Positions 7,319 through 13,188 of a stretch of DNA of 13,315 bases are shown in pieces; position 1 is the stretch's first letter; every line of letters starts with the position of its first letter. A program made the position numbers and the translations under genes. Where the stretch lies: contig JAIXVO010000225.1 in the NCBI GenBank assembly GCA_027482985.1, forward strand, positions 1 to 13,315. Direction: 5' to 3'. This DNA comes from Cyanobacteriota bacterium. Its GTDB lineage: Bacteria; Cyanobacteriota; Cyanobacteriia; Leptolyngbyales; Leptolyngbyaceae. Under the pieces are notes generated by a model that saw nothing but the letters and a program-made list of their open reading frames with translations, ran no database searches and was not told the origin of the DNA.

Positions 7319-7324
7319 TTTGCT

Positions 7325-8203
7325 ATGAGTACAACTGTTACCCCAGCTTCATTGAATGGCAAAGTGATGGCACCAGCGCCAACGTCTTCAAGCCCGATCG
7401 CGGATTTTTGGCAAGAAACGATCGCCCTCACTCGACGGCTCTTTATCCAACTGCAACGGCGACCTTCGACCTTAGCGGCAGGGATTATTCAACCGTTAAT
7501 GTGGTTAATTTTGTTTGGAGCCTTATTTCAAAATGCCCCACAAGGATTATTTGGGGAAGGGATTAATTACGGTCGCTTTATTGGGGCTGGCATTATCGTG
7601 TTCACAGCCTTTGGTGGGGCGTTAAATGCCGGACTGCCGGTGATGTTCGATCGCGAATTTGGGTTCTTGAATCGGTTGCTCGTCGCGCCGCTGGTGTCGC
7701 GTTATTCGATCGTGATGGCATCGGCGATTTTTATTACGACCTTGAGTTTGCTGCAAACGATCGCGATCGTCATCATGAGTGCCTTTCTGGGTGCAGGCTT
7801 ACCCAATGTGGCAGGCTTGGCACTACTGACCCTGATCGTGTTGCTGCTGGTGTTGGGCGTGACCGCCTTGAGTCTGGGTCTGGCTTTTTCCTTGCCGGGA
7901 CACATTGAACTAATCGCTGTCATCTTTGTCACCAACCTGCCCTTACTCTTTGCCAGCACTGCCCTCGTACCGCTATCCTTCATGCCCACCTGGTTACAGT
8001 GGGTCGCGAGTTTGAATCCTCTCAGCTACGCGATCGAACCCATTCGCTATGTCTACTTGCATCAGGACTGGTCAGTGAACAGTGTCGTCATGCACGCGCC
8101 CTTTGGTGAAGTCACAATGGGAGCCGCTTTGCTAGTATTGATCGGCTTTTCAGCCGTCGCTTTACTCAGCATTCAACCGCGCCTGAAAAAAGCCTTCGCT
8201 TAG
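7325..8203 (+). CDS. ABC-2 type exporter, permease subunit (DrrB-like)
   Basis: 292 residues with about six membrane segments, and the ABC-2 permease start WQETIALTRRLFIQLQRRPSTLAAGIIQPLMWLILFGALF at about 29-68. FDREFGFLNRLLVAPL (around 108-123) is the conserved cytoplasmic coupling loop of this class. SLNPLSYAIEPIRYVYL near 228-246 precedes the last helix. It would form the membrane part of the exporter with the ATPase at 5267; in many cyanobacteria the two genes are directly adjacent. Here the ATG at 7325 follows the DUF4926 gene by 6 bases and has no clear ribosome site, so its translation may now depend on coupling. An alternative ATG is at 7367. Confidence 0.9.
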   Translation: MSTTVTPASLNGKVMAPAPTSSSPIADFWQETIALTRRLFIQLQRRPSTLAAGIIQPLMWLILFGALFQNAPQGLFGEGINYGRFIGAGIIVFTAFGGALNAGLPVMFDREFGFLNRLLVAPLVSRYSIVMASAIFITTLSLLQTIAIVIMSAFLGAGLPNVAGLALLTLIVLLLVLGVTALSLGLAFSLPGHIELIAVIFVTNLPLLFASTALVPLSFMPTWLQWVASLNPLSYAIEPIRYVYLHQDWSVNSVVMHAPFGEVTMGAALLVLIGFSAVALLSIQPRLKKAFA

Positions 8204-8238
8204 AAATAGGGATTTAATCGCCTGCAATTCGGCTCTGC

Positions 8239-8329
8239 GTAGGATGTGTTAGCGCAGCGTAACGCATCGCCTCCAAGCGATTGTCGCCCAGCGATTGATG
8301 CGTTACGGCTAACGCCTAACACATCCTAC
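8239..8329. repeat. Large inverted repeat (palindromic intergenic element)
   Basis: GTAGGATGTGTTAG (8239-8252) pairs exactly with 8316-8329, and AACGCATC (8261-8268) pairs exactly with 8297-8304. The joining segments also pair with a small bulge. The loop contains two near-direct copies of AGCGATTG. Elements of the form TAGGATGTGTTAGGCG...GTAACGCATC are a widely dispersed repeat type in bacteria. It lies 36 bases after the permease stop and may end the exporter transcript. Confidence 0.8.
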
Positions 8330-8363
8330 AAAATCTACAAAATCTGCCTTTGCTGGTTTTGCC

Positions 8364-8377
8364 CCCTGCCTTCTGCC
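8364..8377. repeat. Two STRR-type heptamers
   Basis: CCCTGCC and TTCTGCC in tandem, the same YYCTGCC unit as at 4331-4358. They lie between the palindromic element and larB. Confidence 0.5.
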
Positions 8378-8414
8378 TTAACTCCCGTCTTTCGATAGAG
8401 TAGAAGCAGTCCTT

Positions 8415-9245
8415 TTGCGTGTGCTGCCTGTGACTCAACCTGAAGCGATTCGCCATTTGCTGAATGCGGTGGCGCAAGGCGATGTCTCTCCCGATTCGGC
8501 GCTGGAGAAACTGAAGTATCTCAGCTATGAACCCGTCGATGATTTTGCGCGGATTGACCACCATCGGGCGTTGCGGACGGGCTTTCCGGAGGTGATTTGG
8601 GGGCCGGGGAAAACGCCGGAACAGATTGCCCGGATTATGGAAACGATGCGGCATCAAACCAGCGTGGTGATGGCGACGCGGATTGAGCCGGAAGTTTATG
8701 CCCAACTGCGATCGCGGGTGCCGGGATTGCATTATTACGAACTCGCCAAAATTTGTGCGGTGCAGGGGCGGAATGAAACCAGTCAACCTTACCCGCTGCC
8801 GCCTTCTCGTCCGGGGCGCATCAGTGTGTTGTCGGCTGGCACTGCTGACTTACCCGTGGCGGAAGAAGCGGCGATCACGGCTGAATTGTGTGGGTTTCAG
8901 GTAAAACGACTGTGGGATGTGGGCGTGGCAGGCATTCATCGGCTCTTGAGTCAGCGGGAGGCGATCGCCGATGCGGATGTGCTGATTGTGGCGGCGGGGA
9001 TGGAGGGCGCGCTGCCGAGTGTGGTGGCGGGGTTGGCGGACTGTCCTGTGATTGCGGTGCCGACGAGTATTGGTTATGGGGCGAGTTTTCATGGGTTGGC
9101 GGCGCTGTTGTCGATGTTGAATTCCTGTGCGGCGGGGGTGGCCGTGGTGAATATTGATAATGGGTTTGGGGCGGCGATTTTAGCGGGACAAATTTTGCGG
9201 ACGGTGCAAAAAGTCTGCGATCGCGAATTGAGCAAGGGCGCATAG
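8415..9245 (+). CDS. larB: Nickel-pincer cofactor biosynthesis protein LarB
   Basis: LarB carboxylates the pyridinium ring of nicotinic acid adenine dinucleotide and hydrolyses the phosphoanhydride, the first step to the Ni-pincer nucleotide of lactate racemase-type enzymes; it acts in the cytoplasm. Residues 1-125 are the N-terminal domain, with FARIDHHRALRTGFPEVIWGPGKT (44-67). Residues 134-265 are a PurE-like domain with SVLSAGTADLPVAEEAA, AAGMEGALPSVVAGL (193-207), VIAVPTSIGYGASFHGLAALLSMLNSC (212-238) and VVNIDNGFGA. Cys238 probably corresponds to the cysteine that holds the substrate. The start is uncertain: TTG 8415, GTG 8421 or GTG 8430 are possible, none with a good ribosome site. 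No larA, larC or larE is in the window. Confidence 0.92.
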   Translation: MRVLPVTQPEAIRHLLNAVAQGDVSPDSALEKLKYLSYEPVDDFARIDHHRALRTGFPEVIWGPGKTPEQIARIMETMRHQTSVVMATRIEPEVYAQLRSRVPGLHYYELAKICAVQGRNETSQPYPLPPSRPGRISVLSAGTADLPVAEEAAITAELCGFQVKRLWDVGVAGIHRLLSQREAIADADVLIVAAGMEGALPSVVAGLADCPVIAVPTSIGYGASFHGLAALLSMLNSCAAGVAVVNIDNGFGAAILAGQILRTVQKVCDRELSKGA

Positions 9246-9257
9246 GGAGACTCAACA

Positions 9258-10157
9258 ATGCTGCAATTTCATCCGTTGGGCATGGGGCAACAGGTGGTGG
9301 AAACCAGTCTGGGGGCGATGGTCGGCTATACGCCTGTCGGTGCGCCCTGGACGCTGCCCCCCGCCACCCCACAGCCGTTACTCTTCCTGCATAACTTTGG
9401 CGGTGGGGCTTCGGCTTACGAATGGTCGAAAGTCTATCCGGCGTTTTTAGATACTTACCGCGTCCTGGCACCGGATTTGTTGGGTTGGGGGCAGTCGGAT
9501 CATCCGGTGCGAGATTATCGGGTGGAGGATTATCTGACAACGCTGGCGGAATTTATTGAACAGACTTGCCCGCAACCCGTGATTGCGATCGCGTCTTCGC
9601 TGACGGGGGCGATCGTGGTGCGGTTGGCAATTCAGCGTCCGGAGTTGTTCAAAGCGCTGTTTCTCACTTGTCCGTCGGGGTTTGCCGACTTTGGGCAGGA
9701 TGCAGGCAGACGCTTGCCGCTACAACTGATTGGCACGCCGTTGCTGGATCAATTCATTTACAGTTTGGGGGCGATGAATGAGGTGTCGGTACGCAATTTT
9801 TTGGAGCGATTTTTGTTTGCCGATGCCGATCGCGTCTCTGCCGAAATGGTGCAAGCGTATTTAGAATCGGCGACTCAACCGAATGCCCAATATGCAGCAC
9901 TGGCATTTTTGCGCGGCGATTTATATTTCGACCTGGCCTATTACTTACCCCAACTCCAGGTGCCCACTGCGATCGCGTGGGGCGAACAGGCGCAATTTAC
10001 GGATGTCGCCCTCGGTCAACGGTTAGCTAAACTGAATCCGCAAACGGTGAAGTTATTTGTCCAGATGGCGCAAGCGGGAGTGTTGCCGCAATTGGAACAA
10101 CCCGCGTGGTTAATTGGGGTGTTGAAGACGTTTTTGCAGGAAGTTAGTGTGAATTAA
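9258..10157 (+). CDS. Alpha/beta-hydrolase-fold protein lacking canonical triad Asp and His
   Basis: 299 residues with the alpha/beta-hydrolase layout: oxyanion loop LLFLHNFGGGASAYEW (41-56), the APDLLGWGQSDHP strand-loop (71-83), and a nucleophile elbow IASSLTGA (111-118) with Ser114 at the serine position. Near the C-terminus, where the acid is expected (WGxxD), it reads WGEQAQF with Ala245. Where GHxPxxExP is expected, it reads AGVLPQLEQP with Val275. So Ser is kept but the usual Asp and His seem replaced, and catalysis by the normal mechanism is doubtful. It starts 12 bases after larB with GGGAGA upstream, so the two are probably co-transcribed. Product and substrate unknown. Confidence 0.85.
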   Translation: MLQFHPLGMGQQVVETSLGAMVGYTPVGAPWTLPPATPQPLLFLHNFGGGASAYEWSKVYPAFLDTYRVLAPDLLGWGQSDHPVRDYRVEDYLTTLAEFIEQTCPQPVIAIASSLTGAIVVRLAIQRPELFKALFLTCPSGFADFGQDAGRRLPLQLIGTPLLDQFIYSLGAMNEVSVRNFLERFLFADADRVSAEMVQAYLESATQPNAQYAALAFLRGDLYFDLAYYLPQLQVPTAIAWGEQAQFTDVALGQRLAKLNPQTVKLFVQMAQAGVLPQLEQPAWLIGVLKTFLQEVSVN

Positions 10158-10335
10158 AGGGCGATCGCGATCGTGTAGGGGCGAATGGCTATTTGCCTTC
10201 CGTATGAATTTTATGGATCGGGAATTAGCTGAAAGCCCAGAAAACCCTCGACGAATACCTGCAAAAACGCTGATGGTTAAGGTGACGAACACAACAGTTT
10301 GCGCCAAAAAAGATTGGTAAATTTGCTCTGTTTAG

Positions 10336-10349
10336 GTTGGTATACCAAC
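10336..10349. promoter_or_regulatory. Perfect 14-bp palindrome upstream of mop (candidate operator)
   Basis: GTTGGTATACCAAC is its own reverse complement and lies 32 bases before the mop start codon. With no spacer it is more like a dimer-binding site than an RNA hairpin. TATACC inside it could serve as a -10 box, in which case a bound regulator would block it. It does not look like the known ModE box as I recall it. The rest of the 224-base gap (10158-10381) holds overlapping HIP1 sites just after the hydrolase stop and nothing else I can name. Confidence 0.5.
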
Positions 10350-10381
10350 TGTTGCTTACCTCATGCTGCCAGGAGTGAACT

Positions 10382-10591
10382 ATGCAGATTAGCGCCCGCA
10401 ACGCGTTGAAAGGAACGGTGAAAAAAGTCGAAGAAGGTGCTGTGAATACGGAAGTGTTATTGGAAGTGGCACCAGGAGTTGAAATTACTGCCATTATTAC
10501 CAAAGCTTCTGCTGAAAAATTGGGGCTGAGCGTGGGCAAAGCTGCCTATGCTGTCATCAAATCCAGTGATGTGATGGTGGCTGTAGATTAA
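10382..10591 (+). CDS. mop: Molbindin, molybdate-binding Mop protein (TOBE domain)
   Basis: 69 residues, the normal length of a single-domain molbindin. It has the signature MQISARNALKGTVKKVEEGAVNTEVLLEVAPGVEITAIIT (1-40), then KASAEKLGLSVGKAAYAVIKSSDVMVAVD. Such proteins form hexamers in the cytoplasm that bind several molybdate ions, buffering molybdenum. Next to nif genes the likely role is supplying Mo for FeMo-cofactor. The start is clear: AGGAG at 10371-10375 before ATG 10382. It points toward the minus-strand nif accessory genes, with only 20 bases between its stop and the methyltransferase stop. No modABC transporter gene is seen in the window. Confidence 0.93.
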   Translation: MQISARNALKGTVKKVEEGAVNTEVLLEVAPGVEITAIITKASAEKLGLSVGKAAYAVIKSSDVMVAVD

Positions 10592-10611
10592 GTCCACGAG
10601 TGATACAGCGC

Positions 10612-11235
10612 TTATTTCTTGCGGGCAACAATGTGAAAGAGATGCCAGTATTTGTCTTCTCCGATCGCAGTTTTGCCCGCATGTTCTTCTTCTTCGAAAA
10701 ACTCCACGTCAAACGCTGCGAGTAAGGCTTCGACTTGTTCTCGTGTGTGATGGGTGGTTTTCAAAGTGCCGCACCAGGAATCGCGATCGCCAAACAATTG
10801 ACCGCTGAATCGTCCGCCGGGGCGTAAGGCTTGTGTGATGGTTTGCCATAGACTCGGAAACGCGATCGCCGGACAAAATGGGAGGCAAAAACTGGCATTA
10901 ATTAAATCCAGCGATCGCGGTAAGGTCAGGGCTTCAAAGCGTTCGATGCGAGTTTGCAATAAGTCCAATTGAATATCGGGACGGCTCAACAAACGGGCGA
11001 TCGCGGCTTCTTCCCCATCGATCGCCAGGACATGCCACTGCCGCTGCAATAACGCCACCGTATCGCGCCCATCCCCACAGCCCAAATCGACTGCAAATTT
11101 GGGCAAATCTGCTGGCAATTCGGCATCAATGAGGTCTAACGCTTGCAGCAGGGTGGCGCGGGGTGGGCGACCTGCGATCGCATTGTAGTAAGCAATCCAG
11201 TCACGCTCAGAGGGGGCAGGGGCAGTCGCATTCAT
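10612..11235 (-). CDS. Class I SAM-dependent methyltransferase (TehB-like)
   Basis: 207 residues from ATG 11235 (MNATAPAPSERDWIAYYNAIAGRPPRATL). Motif I is VDLGCGDGRDTVALL at about 49-63, the acidic ribose contact is in VLAIDGEEAA (about 69-78), and motif IV lies near LDLINASFCLPFCP. RPGGRFSGQLFGDRDSW is the post-motif strand. The layout fits small TehB/methyltransferase-11-type enzymes acting on small molecules; the substrate is unknown. The start lies 2 nt after the fdxB stop and has no separate ribosome site, so translation is probably coupled. The frame is open back to 11295 inside fdxB, but the extra residues are not plausible. It is the last gene of the minus-strand nif accessory series. 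Confidence 0.85.
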   Translation of the reverse strand: MNATAPAPSERDWIAYYNAIAGRPPRATLLQALDLIDAELPADLPKFAVDLGCGDGRDTVALLQRQWHVLAIDGEEAAIARLLSRPDIQLDLLQTRIERFEALTLPRSLDLINASFCLPFCPAIAFPSLWQTITQALRPGGRFSGQLFGDRDSWCGTLKTTHHTREQVEALLAAFDVEFFEEEEHAGKTAIGEDKYWHLFHIVARKK

Positions 11236-11237
11236 GG

Positions 11238-11534
11238 TTAAACCAGCGCTAATTCGCCGTGAGTATAGCAGTTTTTGGGGCACACGCGGGAGCAAGCCTG
11301 ACAGCCAATGCAGTTATCGAAATTGGCGATCGTCATGACTTTCTTTTCGATTTCATCGTCTTCTTCATCTTCCACAAAGTCGCCTTCTTCGTTCATGGCG
11401 CGCAGCGATAAAACATCTCGGCCGCAGGCTTTGAAGCAGCGGCCACAACCAATACAGCGATCCTGGTTAATTTCTTGGACAAAGAGCGGTGTCCAGGTTT
11501 TGCCTCCAAAGGTGAGGGCGGTATACGTAGACAT
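11238..11534 (-). CDS. fdxB: nif-associated 2[4Fe-4S] ferredoxin (ferredoxin III, FdxB type)
   Basis: 98 residues. It begins [19 protein letters not shown], characteristic of the nif-specific ferredoxin III family. Two cluster motifs are complete: C27-x2-C30-x2-C33-x3-C37 and C75-x2-C78-x2-C81-x3-C85. Between them is a strongly acidic insertion (residues 49-63, [15 protein letters not shown]). An additional Cys89 follows the second motif. It probably carries electrons to nitrogenase or to cofactor assembly in the cytoplasm. AAGGGGA stands before ATG 11534. It is separated from the FeoA-domain gene upstream by about 200 bases with two hairpins, and directly coupled to the methyltransferase downstream. 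Confidence 0.93.
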   Translation of the reverse strand: MSTYTALTFGGKTWTPLFVQEINQDRCIGCGRCFKACGRDVLSLRAMNEEGDFVEDEEDDEIEKKVMTIANFDNCIGCQACSRVCPKNCYTHGELALV

Positions 11535-11580
11535 AGTGTTCCCCTTGAGAGAGTAGTGGTGGCAGGAAGAAAGCTAAAGA

Positions 11581-11615
11581 GTCAAATATGAAGTGACTGA
11601 CGATTCATATTTGAC
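11581..11615. repeat. Perfect 12-bp hairpin in fdxB leader
   Basis: GTCAAATATGAA (11581-11592) pairs exactly with 11604-11615, with an 11-nt loop. It lies about 47 bases upstream of the fdxB start, inside the feoA-fdxB spacer. Being A/T-rich and without a U-run, it may be an operator, an RNA-stability or a processing element rather than a terminator. Confidence 0.65.
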
Positions 11616-11660
11616 GGATAATCACAACTCAGTTAAATCACAAATTACAGTGTGAGGAAA

Positions 11661-11702
11661 GGACTCCCGACTTCATTAGGTCAGTCGATGAAGGGGGAGT
11701 CC
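11661..11702 (-). terminator. Strong two-step hairpin after the FeoA-domain gene, possible (partial) terminator
   Basis: GGACTCCC (11661-11668) pairs with 11695-11702 and CTTCAT (11671-11676) pairs with 11688-11693, with an 11-nt loop. Read on the minus strand it begins 35 bases after the FeoA-domain stop. No uridine run follows. It could end some transcripts or protect the upstream mRNA and so set lower fdxB and methyltransferase levels. Confidence 0.55.
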
Positions 11703-11736
11703 ACTCGTCTCACTCAATCATCCAAGCGAGACTGGT

Positions 11737-12105
11737 TTACCGACGATTAACAACCGCGCACACAGGTTGCGGTGCAGTTGTTTGACCAGCCGCAAACTTT
11801 TTCAGACAGGCGATCGCCCATTGATTCAGGTGCTCCCAAAAGGGGGTGCTCACGGGCGCAGGCTGTAACCGTAAATAAATGGTTTGAGCCATGATCGAGT
11901 TCAGCGTCAATTGTTGCTGACCGACGCGAATCACATAGTGGGGCGATCGCTGTTCGACGGCGATCGTGGTACCGGGAACCAGACCCATGTGGGCTAACTG
12001 GCGGGCGACAGACTCATGTGTCTGGGCGATGCGGGTAATGATGCCCTGTTCGCCGACTTGTAATAAGCTGAGGGTGGCACCGGCGATCGTAAATCCTTCA
12101 GTCAT
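11737..12105 (-). CDS. FeoA-domain protein of the nif cluster, with C-terminal extension
   Basis: 122 residues. Residues about 7-80 form a FeoA (SH3-like) domain: LSLLQVGEQGIITRIAQTHESVARQLAHMGLVPGTTIAVEQRS, then VIRVGQQQLTLNSIMAQTIYLRL. Free FeoA proteins are usually near 75-85 residues; the extra 40 residues here hold an amphipathic helix (FWEHLNQWAIACLKKFAAGQ) and two cysteines (100 and 116). FeoA normally assists the ferrous iron transporter FeoB; no feoB is here. In cyanobacterial nif clusters a FeoA-like gene is a regular neighbour of fdxH/hesB, suggesting a role in iron delivery for nitrogenase (inference). GGCGGA precedes ATG 12105. Confidence 0.87.
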   Translation of the reverse strand: MTEGFTIAGATLSLLQVGEQGIITRIAQTHESVARQLAHMGLVPGTTIAVEQRSPHYVIRVGQQQLTLNSIMAQTIYLRLQPAPVSTPFWEHLNQWAIACLKKFAAGQTTAPQPVCAVVNRR

Positions 12106-12142
12106 TGGAGTCCGCCTTGTTAATTAGGATGGGAAGATAGAC

Positions 12143-12176
12143 AGTTAGGCATGAGTGATTAGTTCATAACCTAACT
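12143..12176. repeat. Short inverted repeat upstream of the FeoA-domain gene
   Basis: AGTTAGG (12143-12149) pairs with CCTAACT (12170-12176) across 20 bases, in the leader of the FeoA-domain gene. It could be a regulator site, but seven pairs in an A/T-rich spacer could also be chance. Confidence 0.3.
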
Positions 12177-12251
12177 TGCATCATTCATGAGATTTGCAGA
12201 AAATCCCTAAAACCCTTAATGCATTAGCCACACTAAAATCGCCCCAAAAAC

Positions 12252-12359
12252 AGTCTGTCTTTCCGAGTGTAGGGGCACCTCTTGTGGGTGCCCTCATCAC
12301 CGTGGGTAGGCACGAGACCTACCCCTACGGCTCTACGGTTGGTGAATTATGCAGGCTAA
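12252..12359. repeat. Dispersed repeat, long copy
   Basis: Shares AGTCTGTCT at the left, CACCGTGGGTAGG in the middle, and GGTGAATTA..CAGG.TAA at the right with the copy at 5062-5146. The long copy has an extra hairpin (AGGGGCACC / GGGTGCCCT around 12270-12294) besides the GGGTAGG / CCTACCC hairpin at about 12304-12324. It lies 33 bases after the fdxH stop (minus strand), in the 286-base gap between fdxH and the FeoA-domain gene. The remainder of this gap shows only the inverted repeat at 12143-12176. Confidence 0.75.
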
Positions 12360-12391
12360 TACATCAGCGACGCATCAGGCAAAGACTATGA

Positions 12392-12691
12392 TTAAACCAG
12401 ATAAGGTTCCTGGTGGGTGCGAATCGTGCAATCGGAGCGGGGGTAGGTGACGCACAGTAAAGCAAACCCTTTTGCCATCTGTTCTTCATCAAGAAAGACT
12501 TGTTCCGATTGGTCAATTTCACCCGATTCCACTTTACCCACACAACTGGAGCAAGACCCAGAGCGGCAGGATTCGGGTAATTCTACCCCTGCTTCTTCCG
12601 CAGCGTCCAGCACCGTCACCGTATCTTCAACGGGAATGGTAATATCCAACCCTTTTTTCTTGTTGTAGAGCCGCACTTGAAAAATCGTCAT
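12392..12691 (-). CDS. fdxH: Heterocyst-type/nitrogenase [2Fe-2S] ferredoxin
   Basis: 99 residues, a plant-type ferredoxin that donates electrons to nitrogenase reductase in the cytoplasm. The cluster ligands are Cys42, Cys47, Cys50 and Cys80 (C-x4-C-x2-C-x29-C) in [26 protein letters not shown] and FALLCVTYP. The N-terminal [13 protein letters not shown], with its Lys cluster at 11-13, resembles FdxH, where lysines near this position help binding to the Fe protein, rather than photosynthetic PetF, which has an acidic surface. GAGGAG precedes ATG 12691. It follows hesB by about 90 bases on the same strand. The name says heterocyst-type by family only; nothing here shows heterocysts. Confidence 0.92.
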   Translation of the reverse strand: MTIFQVRLYNKKKGLDITIPVEDTVTVLDAAEEAGVELPESCRSGSCSSCVGKVESGEIDQSEQVFLDEEQMAKGFALLCVTYPRSDCTIRTHQEPYLV

Positions 12692-12743
12692 GGTTTGGTC
12701 TCCTCTAATTGCAACAGAACGACAGAACGGTCATCGGTCACGC

Positions 12744-12778
12744 TTGGGCGAGGGGAATCCCTGACTCCCGCCGCCCAA
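12744..12778. repeat. Hairpin between hesB and fdxH
   Basis: TTGGGCG (12744-12750) pairs with CGCCCAA (12772-12778), with partial internal pairing (GGGGAATCCC within the loop). It begins 3 bases after the hesB stop on the minus strand and stays clear of the fdxH ribosome site. It probably stabilises or partly ends the hesB message. Confidence 0.5.
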
Positions 12779-12781
12779 TGA

Positions 12782-13147
12782 CTAGCTACAGGGTGTGGCG
12801 GCGGGGGTGCAGTCTCCCGCTTGGAACGATTTGCCACAGCCACAGGTATCGGTGGCATTGGGATTGGTAAATTTGAACCCACTTTCCATCAAGCCATCGA
12901 CAAAATCAACCACCACACCATTTAACAGGGTGGCACTTTGAGGATCGATAAACAGGCGCACCCGCCCTTGGTGTTCAATCAGGTCATCAGGGCGCGGCGC
13001 ATTGGCAATATCAATCTTGTATTCATAACCATTACAACCGCCGTCGCTCACGCCCACCCGAATTCCTTTGTCGGAGGTGTCATCAGCACTGCCCTGTAAA
13101 AAGGCACGCAGGCGAAATTCTGCTTTTTCGGTGAGGGTTACGGTCAT
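12782..13147 (-). CDS. hesB: A-type Fe-S carrier HesB (IscA/NifIscA family)
   Basis: 121 residues. Residues 1-107 are the A-type carrier fold (MTVTLTEKAEFRLRAFL ... GIRVGVSDGGCNGYEYKI ... DFVDGLMESGFKFTNPNATDTCGCGKSF). The three conserved cysteines are Cys38, Cys102 and Cys104. The tail QAGDCTPAATPCS with two more cysteines is typical of nif-linked HesB proteins. It would receive and pass on Fe-S clusters or iron during nitrogenase maturation. The start at ATG 13147 is preferred because AGGAG stands right before it. The frame stays open to the window edge, but the upstream residues lie partly over the preceding gene and have no family match. Confidence 0.93.
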   Translation of the reverse strand: MTVTLTEKAEFRLRAFLQGSADDTSDKGIRVGVSDGGCNGYEYKIDIANAPRPDDLIEHQGRVRLFIDPQSATLLNGVVVDFVDGLMESGFKFTNPNATDTCGCGKSFQAGDCTPAATPCS

Positions 13148-13188
13148 GGGGAAGTCTCCTTTAGTGAGAAATGGGATGAGGGCAAAGC

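Noticed and set aside
8875..9540. 221-codon open frame antisense to larB and the hydrolase gene
   Set aside because: Extremely Pro/Ser/His/Arg-rich, as expected from the reverse strand of G-rich coding DNA. Both sense genes have clear family motifs.
10170..10200. GTAGGGGCGAATGGC... as a copy of a common intergenic palindrome
   Set aside because: Only one half of the element is recognisable and the pairing with the following ATTTGCC is imperfect, so I do not annotate it.
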